DNA of 52,223 bases from a candidate division TM6 bacterium SOIL31 (GTDB lineage Bacteria; Babelota; Babeliae; Babelales; Vermiphilaceae): assembly GCA_001468865.1 (NCBI GenBank), contig LDIY01000002.1:1-52223 (forward strand), read 5' to 3'. Both the position numbers and the translations under genes were made by a program. This document shows positions 1 through 8,051 of this stretch, piece by piece (position 1 is the stretch's first letter; each line of letters opens with the position of its first letter). The notes beneath the pieces are model-generated. The model searched no databases and had not been told where the DNA came from. It saw only the letters and a program-made list of their open reading frames with translations.

Positions 1-2630
1 ATATCTCTTCTCTATCTGCAAAAAAAAGAGGAGCGCAAGCAACACCTGCCGCAAAACCCGCAACACAACAACCAACTCCTATGCAACCGCCAGCTCCTGT
101 AATAAAAGCACCACAAACACCACCAATGCAACAAGCCATTCCCCAACCGCAATCATACGCGCAAGCACTCAATGCCATAAAAACAAGAATGACCGCTGAT
201 CAAGTGCTGATCAATAATTCGTTTAATCCACAATTTATTAATTTTATAAGATCGCTTAATCTTTCTCCAACTGAAATACAAGCTCTTTTGCAGGCGGGAA
301 TGAATATCCATGCTACCTGGACTGATAATAATGAAATGAACAGAAATATATTGTCATCTTTAAGAAATAGCATTCAAACAGTTACGCAAATGCAACCCGT
401 TCTGCAACCACAACCCATACAGCCCCCACGACAAGTCGTCCAACCTCCACAACCGATTCAACCACCGCAACCTATACAACCTCCCCGTCAAGCTAGACAA
501 CCACAACAACCAGAGAGAAAAAGACCAACCCAACAGAACCAACCAAAAAAAACTCAACCATTTGTACAACCACCTGCATTCAAACCGATGGAACCTATTC
601 AAAATATGGGACCTGCGGAAAATCGTTTTATCACGAATAATCTTATAATGCTTCTTGATCCGCGCAAAAAAGAAACGGTACAAGCTGGCGCAGGCTCACT
701 GGTTCAAAGAGCGCTTATTGCACTTTACCAACAAGTAAGCCCTATTATTATGACCAGTAATATATGGGAAATTATTATCCGCGCAAAAGAAATTATTGGG
801 GAACAACACTTACAAAAACTTCGCACAATAAAAAATCCTCAACAGCTTATGGATTACGCACAACAGCTATCTTCACAAATGCCGATGCTGGGATCAACTG
901 GCGTGTATTTAATTATTCTTCTCAGCCGCATCAATTTTGATAGTAACCATATAAATTGTTATTTCCATAATGCAAACAACCTTGTATTAGTAATACCAAA
1001 ACGATATATCCAAACGAATATGCCAAATGCGATAAATCTGAGTCCTATTGAGCAAGCAAAACTCTGTGGATTTAACTCCGCCGTTCTCAACGCTGCCACC
1101 GATATGAACCCTTCTCATCTTTTACAGCAAATTCAGATGCAAAAATCAAAGCCGGCCCCAGAAGGAAAATTCATTCCCGATCTGACCTCTCTGTTTACCA
1201 TTCAGAAAAAAAATGGTGAATTAATTCATCCGGAACAAACAAGTAAATGGCTTATCTATCTTTCTGGACATGGTGGACCTGCGTATGTTGCACCAGGAAG
1301 ACCGAGAGAACAACTTATACTGATAGCTCAGATAGCAGGAATTAGCGGCTCGCAGTTTAAACAACTCATGAATTTTTTTGATAAAAAGATTGATACTGCG
1401 TATCTCCATTATGAAACATGCTTTGCAGGAGGAGCTAATCAAACTTTTGTGAATGAAACACTTTCCGTATTAGATGTAGATTTTCTTGTATCTACGCAAG
1501 GAATACATGAGGGAGAGACATTTTCAGGCATAGGCGCAGCATATACTCAAACAAGCCTGGAGATTACTGGTCAAAATTATATCGAATTTTTCAAACTTTT
1601 AAGACTGTTTTTTACACAACAAGAAGCATTTGTTGCAATGAAAGGAAAAAAACAAGATCCTATCATTAAAATAATCAAAACTCTTACTTCTTCTCCAACA
1701 CCACAAAATCAGCCATTCATTCGGTTTCCGAGTGCAGGTTCATTTGTTGCAACATCCCAAACAGAAAAAGTCACCGTACAAAAAGGTAAATCACAAGAAA
1801 CATTTCTCCAAAAAACAGAAGTTCTGACCAAAACTATGGTGCATGCTCATGAGATAGAACAAAAACCTATTAATATAAAAGATCCGGTGAATGTGTTAGT
1901 TGTTAATACACCACGCATCAATGTTGCGGTCAATTTAGGAAGAAAAGGACCACATGGACATATTGCAATTGTCATTCCGTCGCCTGAAAAATCCCTTCCT
2001 GGATATGAATCAATTACTTATTTCAAAGAAATAAATTGGCAAGATACAATTCAATCATTACTCTTTAATTGCAGTTATCTTAATGCTCGGCAGCATCCAC
2101 AAACATTCGTGGTAAATAATCTCAGTGGCGTTCTACTGCCACAATCGGGCCTGCCAGCACCCCTAAACTCTCCCAATATTCGGCATTTTATTATGAACAT
2201 ACAACCTATATTGGGTAAAAATATGACCAATGCTCCGCTGCCATTAGTAGTACTTAATCGATACCTCAGCGCTGAACAAGTAAAAGTCGCTAAAATAGGG
2301 GGCAATATAAACGTATGCTTTGAATTTAATGACACTATTTATCAAGGAATATTTGCCATAGGTGATACTGAAAACGTCAAAGACCTTGCGCAAAATATTG
2401 AACAGCTTCGATTTACCGCAACCCCAAAAAATTCAATAAATATGAATGCTCTTGCAAATAACTTTTTATCATCACAAGAAATAGCAAGGATTGCAAAACC
2501 AATTACCTTAGAATCTATCGCGCAATTCATTAATTCAAAAATCGATAAACAAGATCCATCAATGGCTATATGGTCCGGTGCGGAGATCAAAGACTTGCGT
2601 AAATTTGCCACGGATAGAGCAAATAAGTAA
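1..2630 (+). CDS. Secreted caspase-like (clan CD) cysteine peptidase, 5' end outside window
   Basis: The open frame continues upstream of the first internal ATG (position 81) to the window edge. Its first visible residues are ISSLSAKKRG, which match the end of the signal peptide of the next gene, so the true start lies outside the window. Counting from the ATG at 81, residues 24-102 form a helical module shared with the gene at 3092, followed by a Pro/Gln-rich linker (about 103-170). A domain around residues 290-560 holds SGHGG (His397) and ETCFAGG (Cys447). The roughly 50-residue spacing and flanking strands fit the His/Cys dyad of caspase, metacaspase or CHAT-type peptidases. The region after about 600 is not recognised. 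The protein is predicted to be exported; substrate unknown. The dyad is seen directly, the family assignment is inference, and an inactive homologue is possible. Confidence 0.7.
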   Translation, partial: ISSLSAKKRGAQATPAAKPATQQPTPMQPPAPVIKAPQTPPMQQAIPQPQSYAQALNAIKTRMTADQVLINNSFNPQFINFIRSLNLSPTEIQALLQAGMNIHATWTDNNEMNRNILSSLRNSIQTVTQMQPVLQPQPIQPPRQVVQPPQPIQPPQPIQPPRQARQPQQPERKRPTQQNQPKKTQPFVQPPAFKPMEPIQNMGPAENRFITNNLIMLLDPRKKETVQAGAGSLVQRALIALYQQVSPIIMTSNIWEIIIRAKEIIGEQHLQKLRTIKNPQQLMDYAQQLSSQMPMLGSTGVYLIILLSRINFDSNHINCYFHNANNLVLVIPKRYIQTNMPNAINLSPIEQAKLCGFNSAVLNAATDMNPSHLLQQIQMQKSKPAPEGKFIPDLTSLFTIQKKNGELIHPEQTSKWLIYLSGHGGPAYVAPGRPREQLILIAQIAGISGSQFKQLMNFFDKKIDTAYLHYETCFAGGANQTFVNETLSVLDVDFLVSTQGIHEGETFSGIGAAYTQTSLEITGQNYIEFFKLLRLFFTQQEAFVAMKGKKQDPIIKIIKTLTSSPTPQNQPFIRFPSAGSFVATSQTEKVTVQKGKSQETFLQKTEVLTKTMVHAHEIEQKPINIKDPVNVLVVNTPRINVAVNLGRKGPHGHIAIVIPSPEKSLPGYESITYFKEINWQDTIQSLLFNCSYLNARQHPQTFVVNNLSGVLLPQSGLPAPLNSPNIRHFIMNIQPILGKNMTNAPLPLVVLNRYLSAEQVKVAKIGGNINVCFEFNDTIYQGIFAIGDTENVKDLAQNIEQLRFTATPKNSINMNALANNFLSSQEIARIAKPITLESIAQFINSKIDKQDPSMAIWSGAEIKDLRKFATDRANK

Positions 2631-2651
2631 ATAATTAAAAAAAGGAATCCA

Positions 2652-3077
2652 ATGATGAAATTTTTAAAAAATCTATTACCAATTTTAGCGATATTTACCA
2701 TCTCTTCTGTATCAGCAAAAAAAAGAGGGGGCGCTGCTCCGCGAGCAACAGCACAACCACAACAACCCGCACCAACACAAATCAATCAACCCGTACAAAA
2801 ACAACCGTTGCAGCAAAGAGAATCTTACAAAGACCTCGTTGCATTTGTAAAAAATGCCGGCAATGTATGGGATAATTCTCGATCAATGCTCAGAACAGAT
2901 TTTGTAAATACTGTTGTACAAAAAGCTCAAGCGACTAACCTTGATGATTTTCAGCTGGAGGCATTACTCCAAACAGCCCGTGATATGCATGGAATATTCT
3001 CTGGTAATCAAAATAAAGATATTGCCACATTGCAATCCGTGAATAATCAAATAACTGCAGCAATAAGCCAAAGGTAA
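2652..3077 (+). CDS. Small secreted protein of the leader-module family
   Basis: This 141-residue protein has an N-terminal signal peptide ending near SVSA, then KKRGG, a Pro/Gln-rich spacer and one helical module (ESYKDL to the C terminus). The module resembles the N-terminal module of its two neighbours, including the LEALLQTARDM segment that corresponds to their ALLQAG segment. It has no C-terminal effector-like domain, so it looks like a minimal or stripped-down member of the family. An AAAGGA ribosome site lies 5 bases before the ATG. The gaps to the neighbours are 21 and 14 bases, so all three are probably one transcript. Function unknown. Confidence 0.75.
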   Translation: MMKFLKNLLPILAIFTISSVSAKKRGGAAPRATAQPQQPAPTQINQPVQKQPLQQRESYKDLVAFVKNAGNVWDNSRSMLRTDFVNTVVQKAQATNLDDFQLEALLQTARDMHGIFSGNQNKDIATLQSVNNQITAAISQR

Positions 3078-3091
3078 ATAAAGGAATTGCA

Positions 3092-4834
3092 ATGAAAATT
3101 TTTAAACAGATTTTATCTCTTATACTCTTATTTTCTCTCACATCTGTTGATGCAAAAAGAAGAAGCACGCAAGCACCCCGTTCAACAGCACCAACTACAC
3201 AACAAGTTCCCGCACCAAAACCAGCTCCTGCTGTACCCCCTGCAGCACGACAACGAGCTCCAGAACGCGTACAAAAACCTGTACGCGTAGCTCGCACACA
3301 ACCACAATCCTATGCGCAAGCACTTAATGTAATAAAAACAGAAATGCAGGCTGATGAAGTATTAATCAACAATAGATTTAATCCAGAATTTATTAATTTT
3401 ATAGAATCACTCAATCTTTCTCCCCTTGAAACAACCGCACTATTGCAAGCGGGAGCAAATATGTTTGCGACGTGGACTGATAATAATGAGACCAACAAAA
3501 ATATATTGTCATCTTTAAAAAAAAGTATTCAGATAATTATGCAAAATCAACCACAGCCGGAAATTTGGAAAAATCCACCAATAATGCCACCCAAACCAGT
3601 AGAGTACACTCAACCAATCATACAGCCAAAACCGGTAGTAATACCAAAACCAGCCATACCTATAGAGCAACCTAAACCAGTAGCAATACCAAAGCCTATC
3701 ATGCCACTAGAACAAGCGGGACCCGTAATAGCTCCAAAACCCATCATGTTAACACAACCAATTGTACCTGTTGAACAACCTCTACCAGTAGTAATACCAA
3801 AGCCTATTACACCTATAGAGCCACCGAGACCTGTAATAGCTCCAAAACCGATCACTGAACCCAGCTTAATAAATAAAGTTCCCCGTGATCTTTTGGGAAA
3901 AGTCAAAAAATTAGAAGGTTATGATGGAATTTATGTAGGAGCTGGAATCTCAGCTGCAGGAGAGCCCATTTTCTTTGCCATGGAAAAATTGAACGCTGAG
4001 AGAAATGAAGTTTGGCAAAAGTATATATCTGCCCTTTACACCTCCTATTATACGCAAGTAATAGCTAGGCTTCGCAAATTAAATAATAAGTGTGATGACC
4101 AAGCATTTTTGGAAACACTCAACAATGATCCTTATACTAAAAAATTAATGGAGCAAATGTGCCCTCAGAAGAAATTCTCTGCTTTATTTGGCGGTGAGGA
4201 CGGAATCGGCGGAGGTATAGTCGGTTTTGACCAAATGCTTCATAGGTATAGTGAAGATGGAGATGTAGTTTATGTTGTTTATGCCTCAAGCGAACCGATA
4301 ACCGGTCCATTTAAACCTAAAAAAGAAATCGACCCATCTTCAGATTTCACCCTTGAGGATTTTGAAACAGCTTATTCCAACCTTATCATATGTGTAGCTG
4401 TTGATATGATGCAAAAGTTAAAATTGCCCATATCGACAGAGCATAGAGGCATATTCAAAAATCCATTTAATGAGATTCGAGGTGGATACAAAAATATAGC
4501 TTTACAACTTCATGCTTGGGCTGGGAAAGTAGAAGAACAATTTTTTAATAAAAAATATATGACTGTTTTCCCAACTGAGCACGCAGCTAAATTATTGCAT
4601 AGTTCGACAAAAAAAGGTGAAATGTATCTAGGAACTGATAAAAAGCCGTTCCCATATAACACGTACTATAAAAACGATAACGAACTGAAATTAATAAAAG
4701 AAAAATTTCCTCCTATTCAACAAGATCTTATTGGTGATGCACCTACTATATCTAGGGGGGGAGGGCTTGAGCATTTGCATGTTTTTCCATTGAATACCTT
4801 ATCAACATATTATACAAACCAAGGCAAAGAATAA
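3092..4834 (+). CDS. Secreted modular protein with proline-rich repeats, unknown C-terminal domain
   Basis: The 580-residue product has a signal peptide (1-21, ending SVDA), a basic KRR cluster, a Pro/Ala-rich linker, and a helical module at about 72-150 that is strikingly similar to residues 24-102 of the first gene in the window. A proline-rich repeat tract spans about 163-257. The last 320 residues form a domain I do not recognise, with glycine-rich segments (LFGGEDGIGGGIVG) and no obvious catalytic motif. AAAGGAA precedes the ATG. It is the last gene before a strong terminator, so it ends the three-gene unit. Likely exported; a scaffold or effector role is only inference. Confidence 0.75.
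   Translation: MKIFKQILSLILLFSLTSVDAKRRSTQAPRSTAPTTQQVPAPKPAPAVPPAARQRAPERVQKPVRVARTQPQSYAQALNVIKTEMQADEVLINNRFNPEFINFIESLNLSPLETTALLQAGANMFATWTDNNETNKNILSSLKKSIQIIMQNQPQPEIWKNPPIMPPKPVEYTQPIIQPKPVVIPKPAIPIEQPKPVAIPKPIMPLEQAGPVIAPKPIMLTQPIVPVEQPLPVVIPKPITPIEPPRPVIAPKPITEPSLINKVPRDLLGKVKKLEGYDGIYVGAGISAAGEPIFFAMEKLNAERNEVWQKYISALYTSYYTQVIARLRKLNNKCDDQAFLETLNNDPYTKKLMEQMCPQKKFSALFGGEDGIGGGIVGFDQMLHRYSEDGDVVYVVYASSEPITGPFKPKKEIDPSSDFTLEDFETAYSNLIICVAVDMMQKLKLPISTEHRGIFKNPFNEIRGGYKNIALQLHAWAGKVEEQFFNKKYMTVFPTEHAAKLLHSSTKKGEMYLGTDKKPFPYNTYYKNDNELKLIKEKFPPIQQDLIGDAPTISRGGGLEHLHVFPLNTLSTYYTNQGKE
3608..3862 (+). repeat. Proline-rich tandem repeat tract inside the 3092 gene
   Basis: The tract codes for about five imperfect units of roughly 15-17 residues of the type P-[IVL]-E-[QP]-x-x-P-V-[AVI]-[IA]-P-K-P-I. 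DNA copies vary mostly at third positions, so the array is old or under protein-level selection. It separates the shared N-terminal module from the unknown C-terminal domain and would form an extended, polyproline-like stalk. Confidence 0.75.
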
Positions 4835-4856
4835 TAATTTCCTATTCAACTTGGAC

Positions 4857-4893
4857 AATAAAACCCCCGTTTTTTCTCAATGGGGGTTTTATT
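4857..4893 (+). terminator. Rho-independent terminator after the leader-module genes
   Basis: A perfect 12-bp stem (AATAAAACCCCC paired with GGGGGTTTTATT) encloses a 13-base loop, and the 3' arm ends in a short T run. It lies 22 bases after the stop of the 3092 gene. The A/T-rich outer arms make it potentially bidirectional, but no minus-strand gene points at it. Confidence 0.85.
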
Positions 4894-4930
4894 GTGTCAA
4901 ATACGAAGCAGACGTAAATCTATTGTATTT

Positions 4931-4977
4931 ATCTCCTCATCAGTTTTACAGTAATAACAACACTGATAAGGAGATTT
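4931..4977 (+). promoter_or_regulatory. RBS-sequestering leader hairpin of the barrel gene
   Basis: Bases 4931-4944 pair with 4962-4975 over 14 positions with a single C-A mismatch at 4938/4968, around a 17-base loop. The 3' arm contains the AAGGAG ribosome site (4968-4973) of the downstream gene. There is no U-run after the stem, so it is not a normal terminator. The structure could hide the ribosome site and make translation depend on temperature, a ligand, an sRNA or a protein. The pairing is seen; regulation is inference. Confidence 0.55.
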
Positions 4978-4980
4978 ATG

Positions 4981-6534
4981 ATGGAAAAAAAGATCATAGT
5001 CGCGTTATTAATCTCATCGCTTGCACCATCGTTACTTTATTCATCAGAACAGCTCCGTGGCATTTCATTCTTTAGTCCTCGATCGCAAGACATGAATGCC
5101 GCACGCGATATTGTCGGGTGGCATCCATTTATTCATCGATTTGATGCACCAGATAATTATTCAGTGGTAAGTTTTACTCCACAATACAATCAATCACTCA
5201 GACCAAAAAATATTTCCCTCGCACTCTTTAATTCTGATACATTCTCACTTTCAGGTAGTCAAATTCCGGGACGTGAAGATACCAATGAATTACTTGCAGA
5301 CTATTTTGGATTATCTCCTGCATTTGCAAGCAATGCATTTTTTAAACCACTTATCCAAAATCTTATTTTAGATATGGCGGTTTACTTGGGCTTTGATAGA
5401 TGGGTTAAAGGATTATATTTACAATTGCGCGGCCCTGCAGTTTGGACTAAATGGAATTTAAAATTGAGTGAAGAAAATATCGATGAAGGCGAAAATACTC
5501 TGTTTCCTGCCGGCTATATGGCAGAAAATGCGGTGAAACCACCTTATTCATCATTTACGCAAGCAATGAGAGGAACGTATCCTTTTGGTGAAGTTGAACG
5601 ATTGAAATATGGAAAAATTTGCAGCTCACAAATATTAAGTGGCTTTGCTGCATTAGAAATAGTTTTTGGGTACGATTTCCTTCGCAGGGAACGGTCACAT
5701 ATCGGCATCAATTTCCGTGCGTCTGCACCCACAGGATCTCGCCCTAAAGGAAAATATTTCTTTGAACCGCGCGTTGGTTGTGGAAAAAATTGGCGTATCG
5801 GTTTTGGATTCACCGGACACACAAGATTGTGGGAAAAAGATGGAGAACAAGAACTAGCTATGTGGGTTGAAGCAAATTTCACCAACATGCTCAAAGCTCA
5901 TCAGGTACGCTCATTTGATTTATGCAAAAACGGCTTTTTCAGCCGTTATATTTTAGCAAAAGAATTTGATGAAAATGGCATATTCACTGAGCATATGCTT
6001 CCGGTGATTAACTTTACCACGTTAGAATGCAATGTGCATTGCAGCATTGTTGTTGATATGGTGTTTATGTTTGCATATACCTATAACGATTTTACCTTCG
6101 ATATTGGATATAATGGATGGATTAGAAGCAAAGAAAAAATATCACTCCGTGAATGTATAGCACCAAATAGGTATGGTTTAAAAGGCGTGCAATTTGCAGT
6201 AAACCCGATCACTCATCAACCAGATAGCACCACTGAAAGTTTTGCCAACATTTATGAAACAGGACCAATTGTATCTGATGGTCTTTTTCCGGTGTTTATT
6301 TCTACTGCTGATATTAATATTAAATCTGCTGCATCACCATTGCTTATCACCCAAAAATTATTCTGGAATTTTTCCTATGCATGGACACATTGCACGCGCA
6401 TTACTTCTACTCCATACTTAGGTATTGGTGCTGAAATTGAATTTGAAGGGATTAATACACGCAACGCCTACCAACCAGTTGATACCACTATGGGACAAGC
6501 GAGTGTGTGGTTGAAAGGCGGATGTTCATTCTAG
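4981..6534 (+). CDS. Putative outer-membrane beta-barrel protein
   Basis: About 517 residues. A signal peptide (KKIIVALLISSLAPSLLYSS) is followed by a long stretch rich in alternating aromatic and polar residues, with many Tyr/Phe/Trp and Gly turns. The protein ends WLKGGCSF; a terminal aromatic residue is typical of BAM-assembled barrels. Two ATGs are in tandem (4978 and 4981). AAGGAG ends 7 bases before the second, which I prefer. No catalytic motif is visible, and the substrate or channel function is unknown. A second barrel-like protein of similar character lies at 34882. Expression may be controlled by the hairpin at 4931. Confidence 0.65.
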   Translation: MEKKIIVALLISSLAPSLLYSSEQLRGISFFSPRSQDMNAARDIVGWHPFIHRFDAPDNYSVVSFTPQYNQSLRPKNISLALFNSDTFSLSGSQIPGREDTNELLADYFGLSPAFASNAFFKPLIQNLILDMAVYLGFDRWVKGLYLQLRGPAVWTKWNLKLSEENIDEGENTLFPAGYMAENAVKPPYSSFTQAMRGTYPFGEVERLKYGKICSSQILSGFAALEIVFGYDFLRRERSHIGINFRASAPTGSRPKGKYFFEPRVGCGKNWRIGFGFTGHTRLWEKDGEQELAMWVEANFTNMLKAHQVRSFDLCKNGFFSRYILAKEFDENGIFTEHMLPVINFTTLECNVHCSIVVDMVFMFAYTYNDFTFDIGYNGWIRSKEKISLRECIAPNRYGLKGVQFAVNPITHQPDSTTESFANIYETGPIVSDGLFPVFISTADINIKSAASPLLITQKLFWNFSYAWTHCTRITSTPYLGIGAEIEFEGINTRNAYQPVDTTMGQASVWLKGGCSF

Positions 6535-6591
6535 CCCAATCTGCACTTCGTTTTATACCCCATGTTTCGATTCTCTCCACACGGGGACCCC
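6532..6591 (+). repeat. TAGCCC...GGGG-N-CCCC intergenic element, copy 1
   Basis: The element begins at the TAG stop codon of the barrel gene (TAGCCCAATCTGC) and ends with GGGGACCCC at 6583-6591. Other copies or partial copies in this window are at 6985, 11326, 27151 (inverted), 41071, 43445 (inverted) and 49697. It sits between convergent genes. Confidence 0.6.
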
Positions 6592-6613
6592 GGTTAAGAT
6601 AAAGAAAAAAAAA

Positions 6614-6704
6614 GAGTTCATATCCTTCGACAAGCTCAGGACGAACGGATCAGAGATTTTTGAATTTCTCCGTTCGTGGTGAGTTTATCGAACCATACGA
6701 ACTC
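6614..6704. repeat. Large imperfect palindrome containing the CTTCGACAAGCTCAGG repeat
   Basis: Arms 6614-6648 and 6670-6704 (35 bases each) are inverted copies with about 28 matching positions around a 21-base centre. The left arm holds CCTTCGACAAGCTCAGGACG, which recurs inside dprA (17984) and in degenerate inverted form at 41083. It lies between convergent genes (the barrel gene and acpP), so its transcript would fold into a long hairpin and could act as a bidirectional terminator. It resembles a REP or MITE-type element; no transposase is present nearby. Confidence 0.7.
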
Positions 6705-6719
6705 ATTTAAAAAGTAATT

Positions 6720-6968
6720 TTATTTCATCCGCAATGCATGAACATAATTAATAACATCTTGAACGTTGTGAAGACCTTCAGCATCTTCATCATTAATTTC
6801 AATGCCAAATTCTTCTTCTATTTTCATGATAATATCAACCATATCAAGAGAATCGGCCCCAAGATCTTGGAGTGTTGACTGTGGATTAACACTTGATGCA
6901 TCCACGTGCAATTTTTCAGCGATAATAGAGATAATTTTATTTGCCGTCTCATTCATTTCAATTGCCAT
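6720..6968 (-). CDS. acpP: Acyl carrier protein
   Basis: The 82-residue acidic protein carries the acyl-carrier signature GADSLDMVDIIM. Ser40 is the expected attachment site for 4'-phosphopantetheine, followed by the acidic helix (KIEEEFGIEINDEDAE) that docks partner enzymes. In the cytoplasm it carries acyl groups for lipid synthesis. AGGA lies 6 bases before the ATG. It is transcribed after the degenerate FabD homologue and lies in the same group as plsX, whose usual substrate is acyl-ACP. A housekeeping function is likely even if de novo fatty-acid synthesis is absent. Confidence 0.95.
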   Translation of the reverse strand: MAIEMNETANKIISIIAEKLHVDASSVNPQSTLQDLGADSLDMVDIIMKIEEEFGIEINDEDAEGLHNVQDVINYVHALRMK

Positions 6969-6984
6969 CAGAAATCCTGCTTTT

Positions 6985-7021
6985 TAGCCCCACGCTTCAT
7001 CACATTACGCGCGAGGACCCC
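6985..7021 (+). repeat. TAGCCC...GGGG-N-CCCC element, degenerate copy
   Basis: It begins TAGCCCCACGCTTC and ends GAGGACCCC (7013-7021). It fills the short gap between acpP and the FabD-like gene. The end palindrome has one changed base relative to the consensus GGGGACCCC. Confidence 0.5.
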
Positions 7022-7023
7022 TA

Positions 7024-7959
7024 TTAAGGAGCTTGTTCTATACTTTTCATCTCTATCAGTGTGTCAATATCTGATTTTTTTGCAATCGACATCACCATTT
7101 TTTCAGGATAATACTCTCGTACCATCTGTGCTAATTTATCACCAGGAGTTGCTACTAAAATACAATCATAATCAACCAATTTTCTCATCATGCGTTGCAC
7201 ATCAAGCGCAGAATCAATAAAACTGATAAAGCGCTCTTTAGTATCAGAACCAGCAGTAATTTCAGCACCATCGATACAACTGATCATTGGAATTTTTAAA
7301 TCTTTAAAATCAACTTTTTCAAGATAATCCTTAAATGAAATCACTACACTATTCATCAACGGTGAATGCAACCCTATTTCTGGATCCACATCTTCCATAG
7401 TAGCGGCACCATCGATCATATCTTGCAACTGATTCAAAGCACTTCGATCACCCGCAACAATATGATTTATTGCACTATTATAAATTGATACAAAAACTTT
7501 ATATTCATCAGTGCTTGCCTTTATGCACATATCTTCAAGTTGCGCTGCTTCCATGCCAGTAACGTGCAATGCACCAACATCATGCGAATCTATAAATTCT
7601 TGGTAAAAAGATGCAAATTTATTAAGAAGATATAATCCATCAGGCAAACTAAAACAACCGGCAGCAAACAACGCTGCACTTTCACCATTGTTGTATCCTG
7701 CAACAATGTCAGGGTGTATGCCATGTTCTTTTAACACTGCATACGTTGCAGTGCCCACCAAAAATAAAGATGTGTATGCGTTTGCTAGTTTGCTTAATTC
7801 AATATCTGAAGATGCAAAACATAATTTCACAAAATTGACGTTCAAACAATTGGAAGCTTCTTCAAAATATTCTTGGACAATGCGGTATTCATCATATAAT
7901 TCTTTACCCATGCCAACAAATTGACTGCCATATCCGGGAAATAGAAGTGCTATTTTCAT
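7024..7959 (-). CDS. FabD-like acyltransferase homologue lacking the catalytic serine
   Basis: The 311 residues follow the malonyl-CoA:ACP transacylase fold from end to end: FPGYGSQ at the N terminus, the nucleophile elbow near residue 90, and LHSPLM containing the expected histidine. Key residues differ. The elbow is GYNNGE instead of GHSxGE, so the nucleophilic Ser is Asn90 and the His before it is Tyr89. The oxyanion Gln of FPGQGSQ is Tyr10. The Arg that binds the malonyl carboxylate is apparently Phe in the LLNKFASFYQ segment. The frame is intact and full length. It is probably not a working transacylase; a structural, ACP-binding or altered role is inference. It lies directly upstream of acpP. 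Confidence 0.8.
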   Translation of the reverse strand: MKIALLFPGYGSQFVGMGKELYDEYRIVQEYFEEASNCLNVNFVKLCFASSDIELSKLANAYTSLFLVGTATYAVLKEHGIHPDIVAGYNNGESAALFAAGCFSLPDGLYLLNKFASFYQEFIDSHDVGALHVTGMEAAQLEDMCIKASTDEYKVFVSIYNSAINHIVAGDRSALNQLQDMIDGAATMEDVDPEIGLHSPLMNSVVISFKDYLEKVDFKDLKIPMISCIDGAEITAGSDTKERFISFIDSALDVQRMMRKLVDYDCILVATPGDKLAQMVREYYPEKMVMSIAKKSDIDTLIEMKSIEQAP

Positions 7960-8051
7960 AATAAGCCCTTTGCGATATTTAATTTATGTTGATGTTAATC
8001 AATAAAGTCACCATAAACCAAAACTGTGTAGCAATGTAAGCAAAATGCTTC

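Noticed and set aside
3610-3906. Minus-strand frame over the proline repeats (Gly/Ile/Thr-rich)
   Set aside because: It is the complement of the proline-rich repeat tract; no ribosome site.
4851-5075. Short plus-strand frame between the terminator and the barrel gene
   Set aside because: It begins inside the terminator hairpin and ends inside the barrel signal sequence; no ribosome site.
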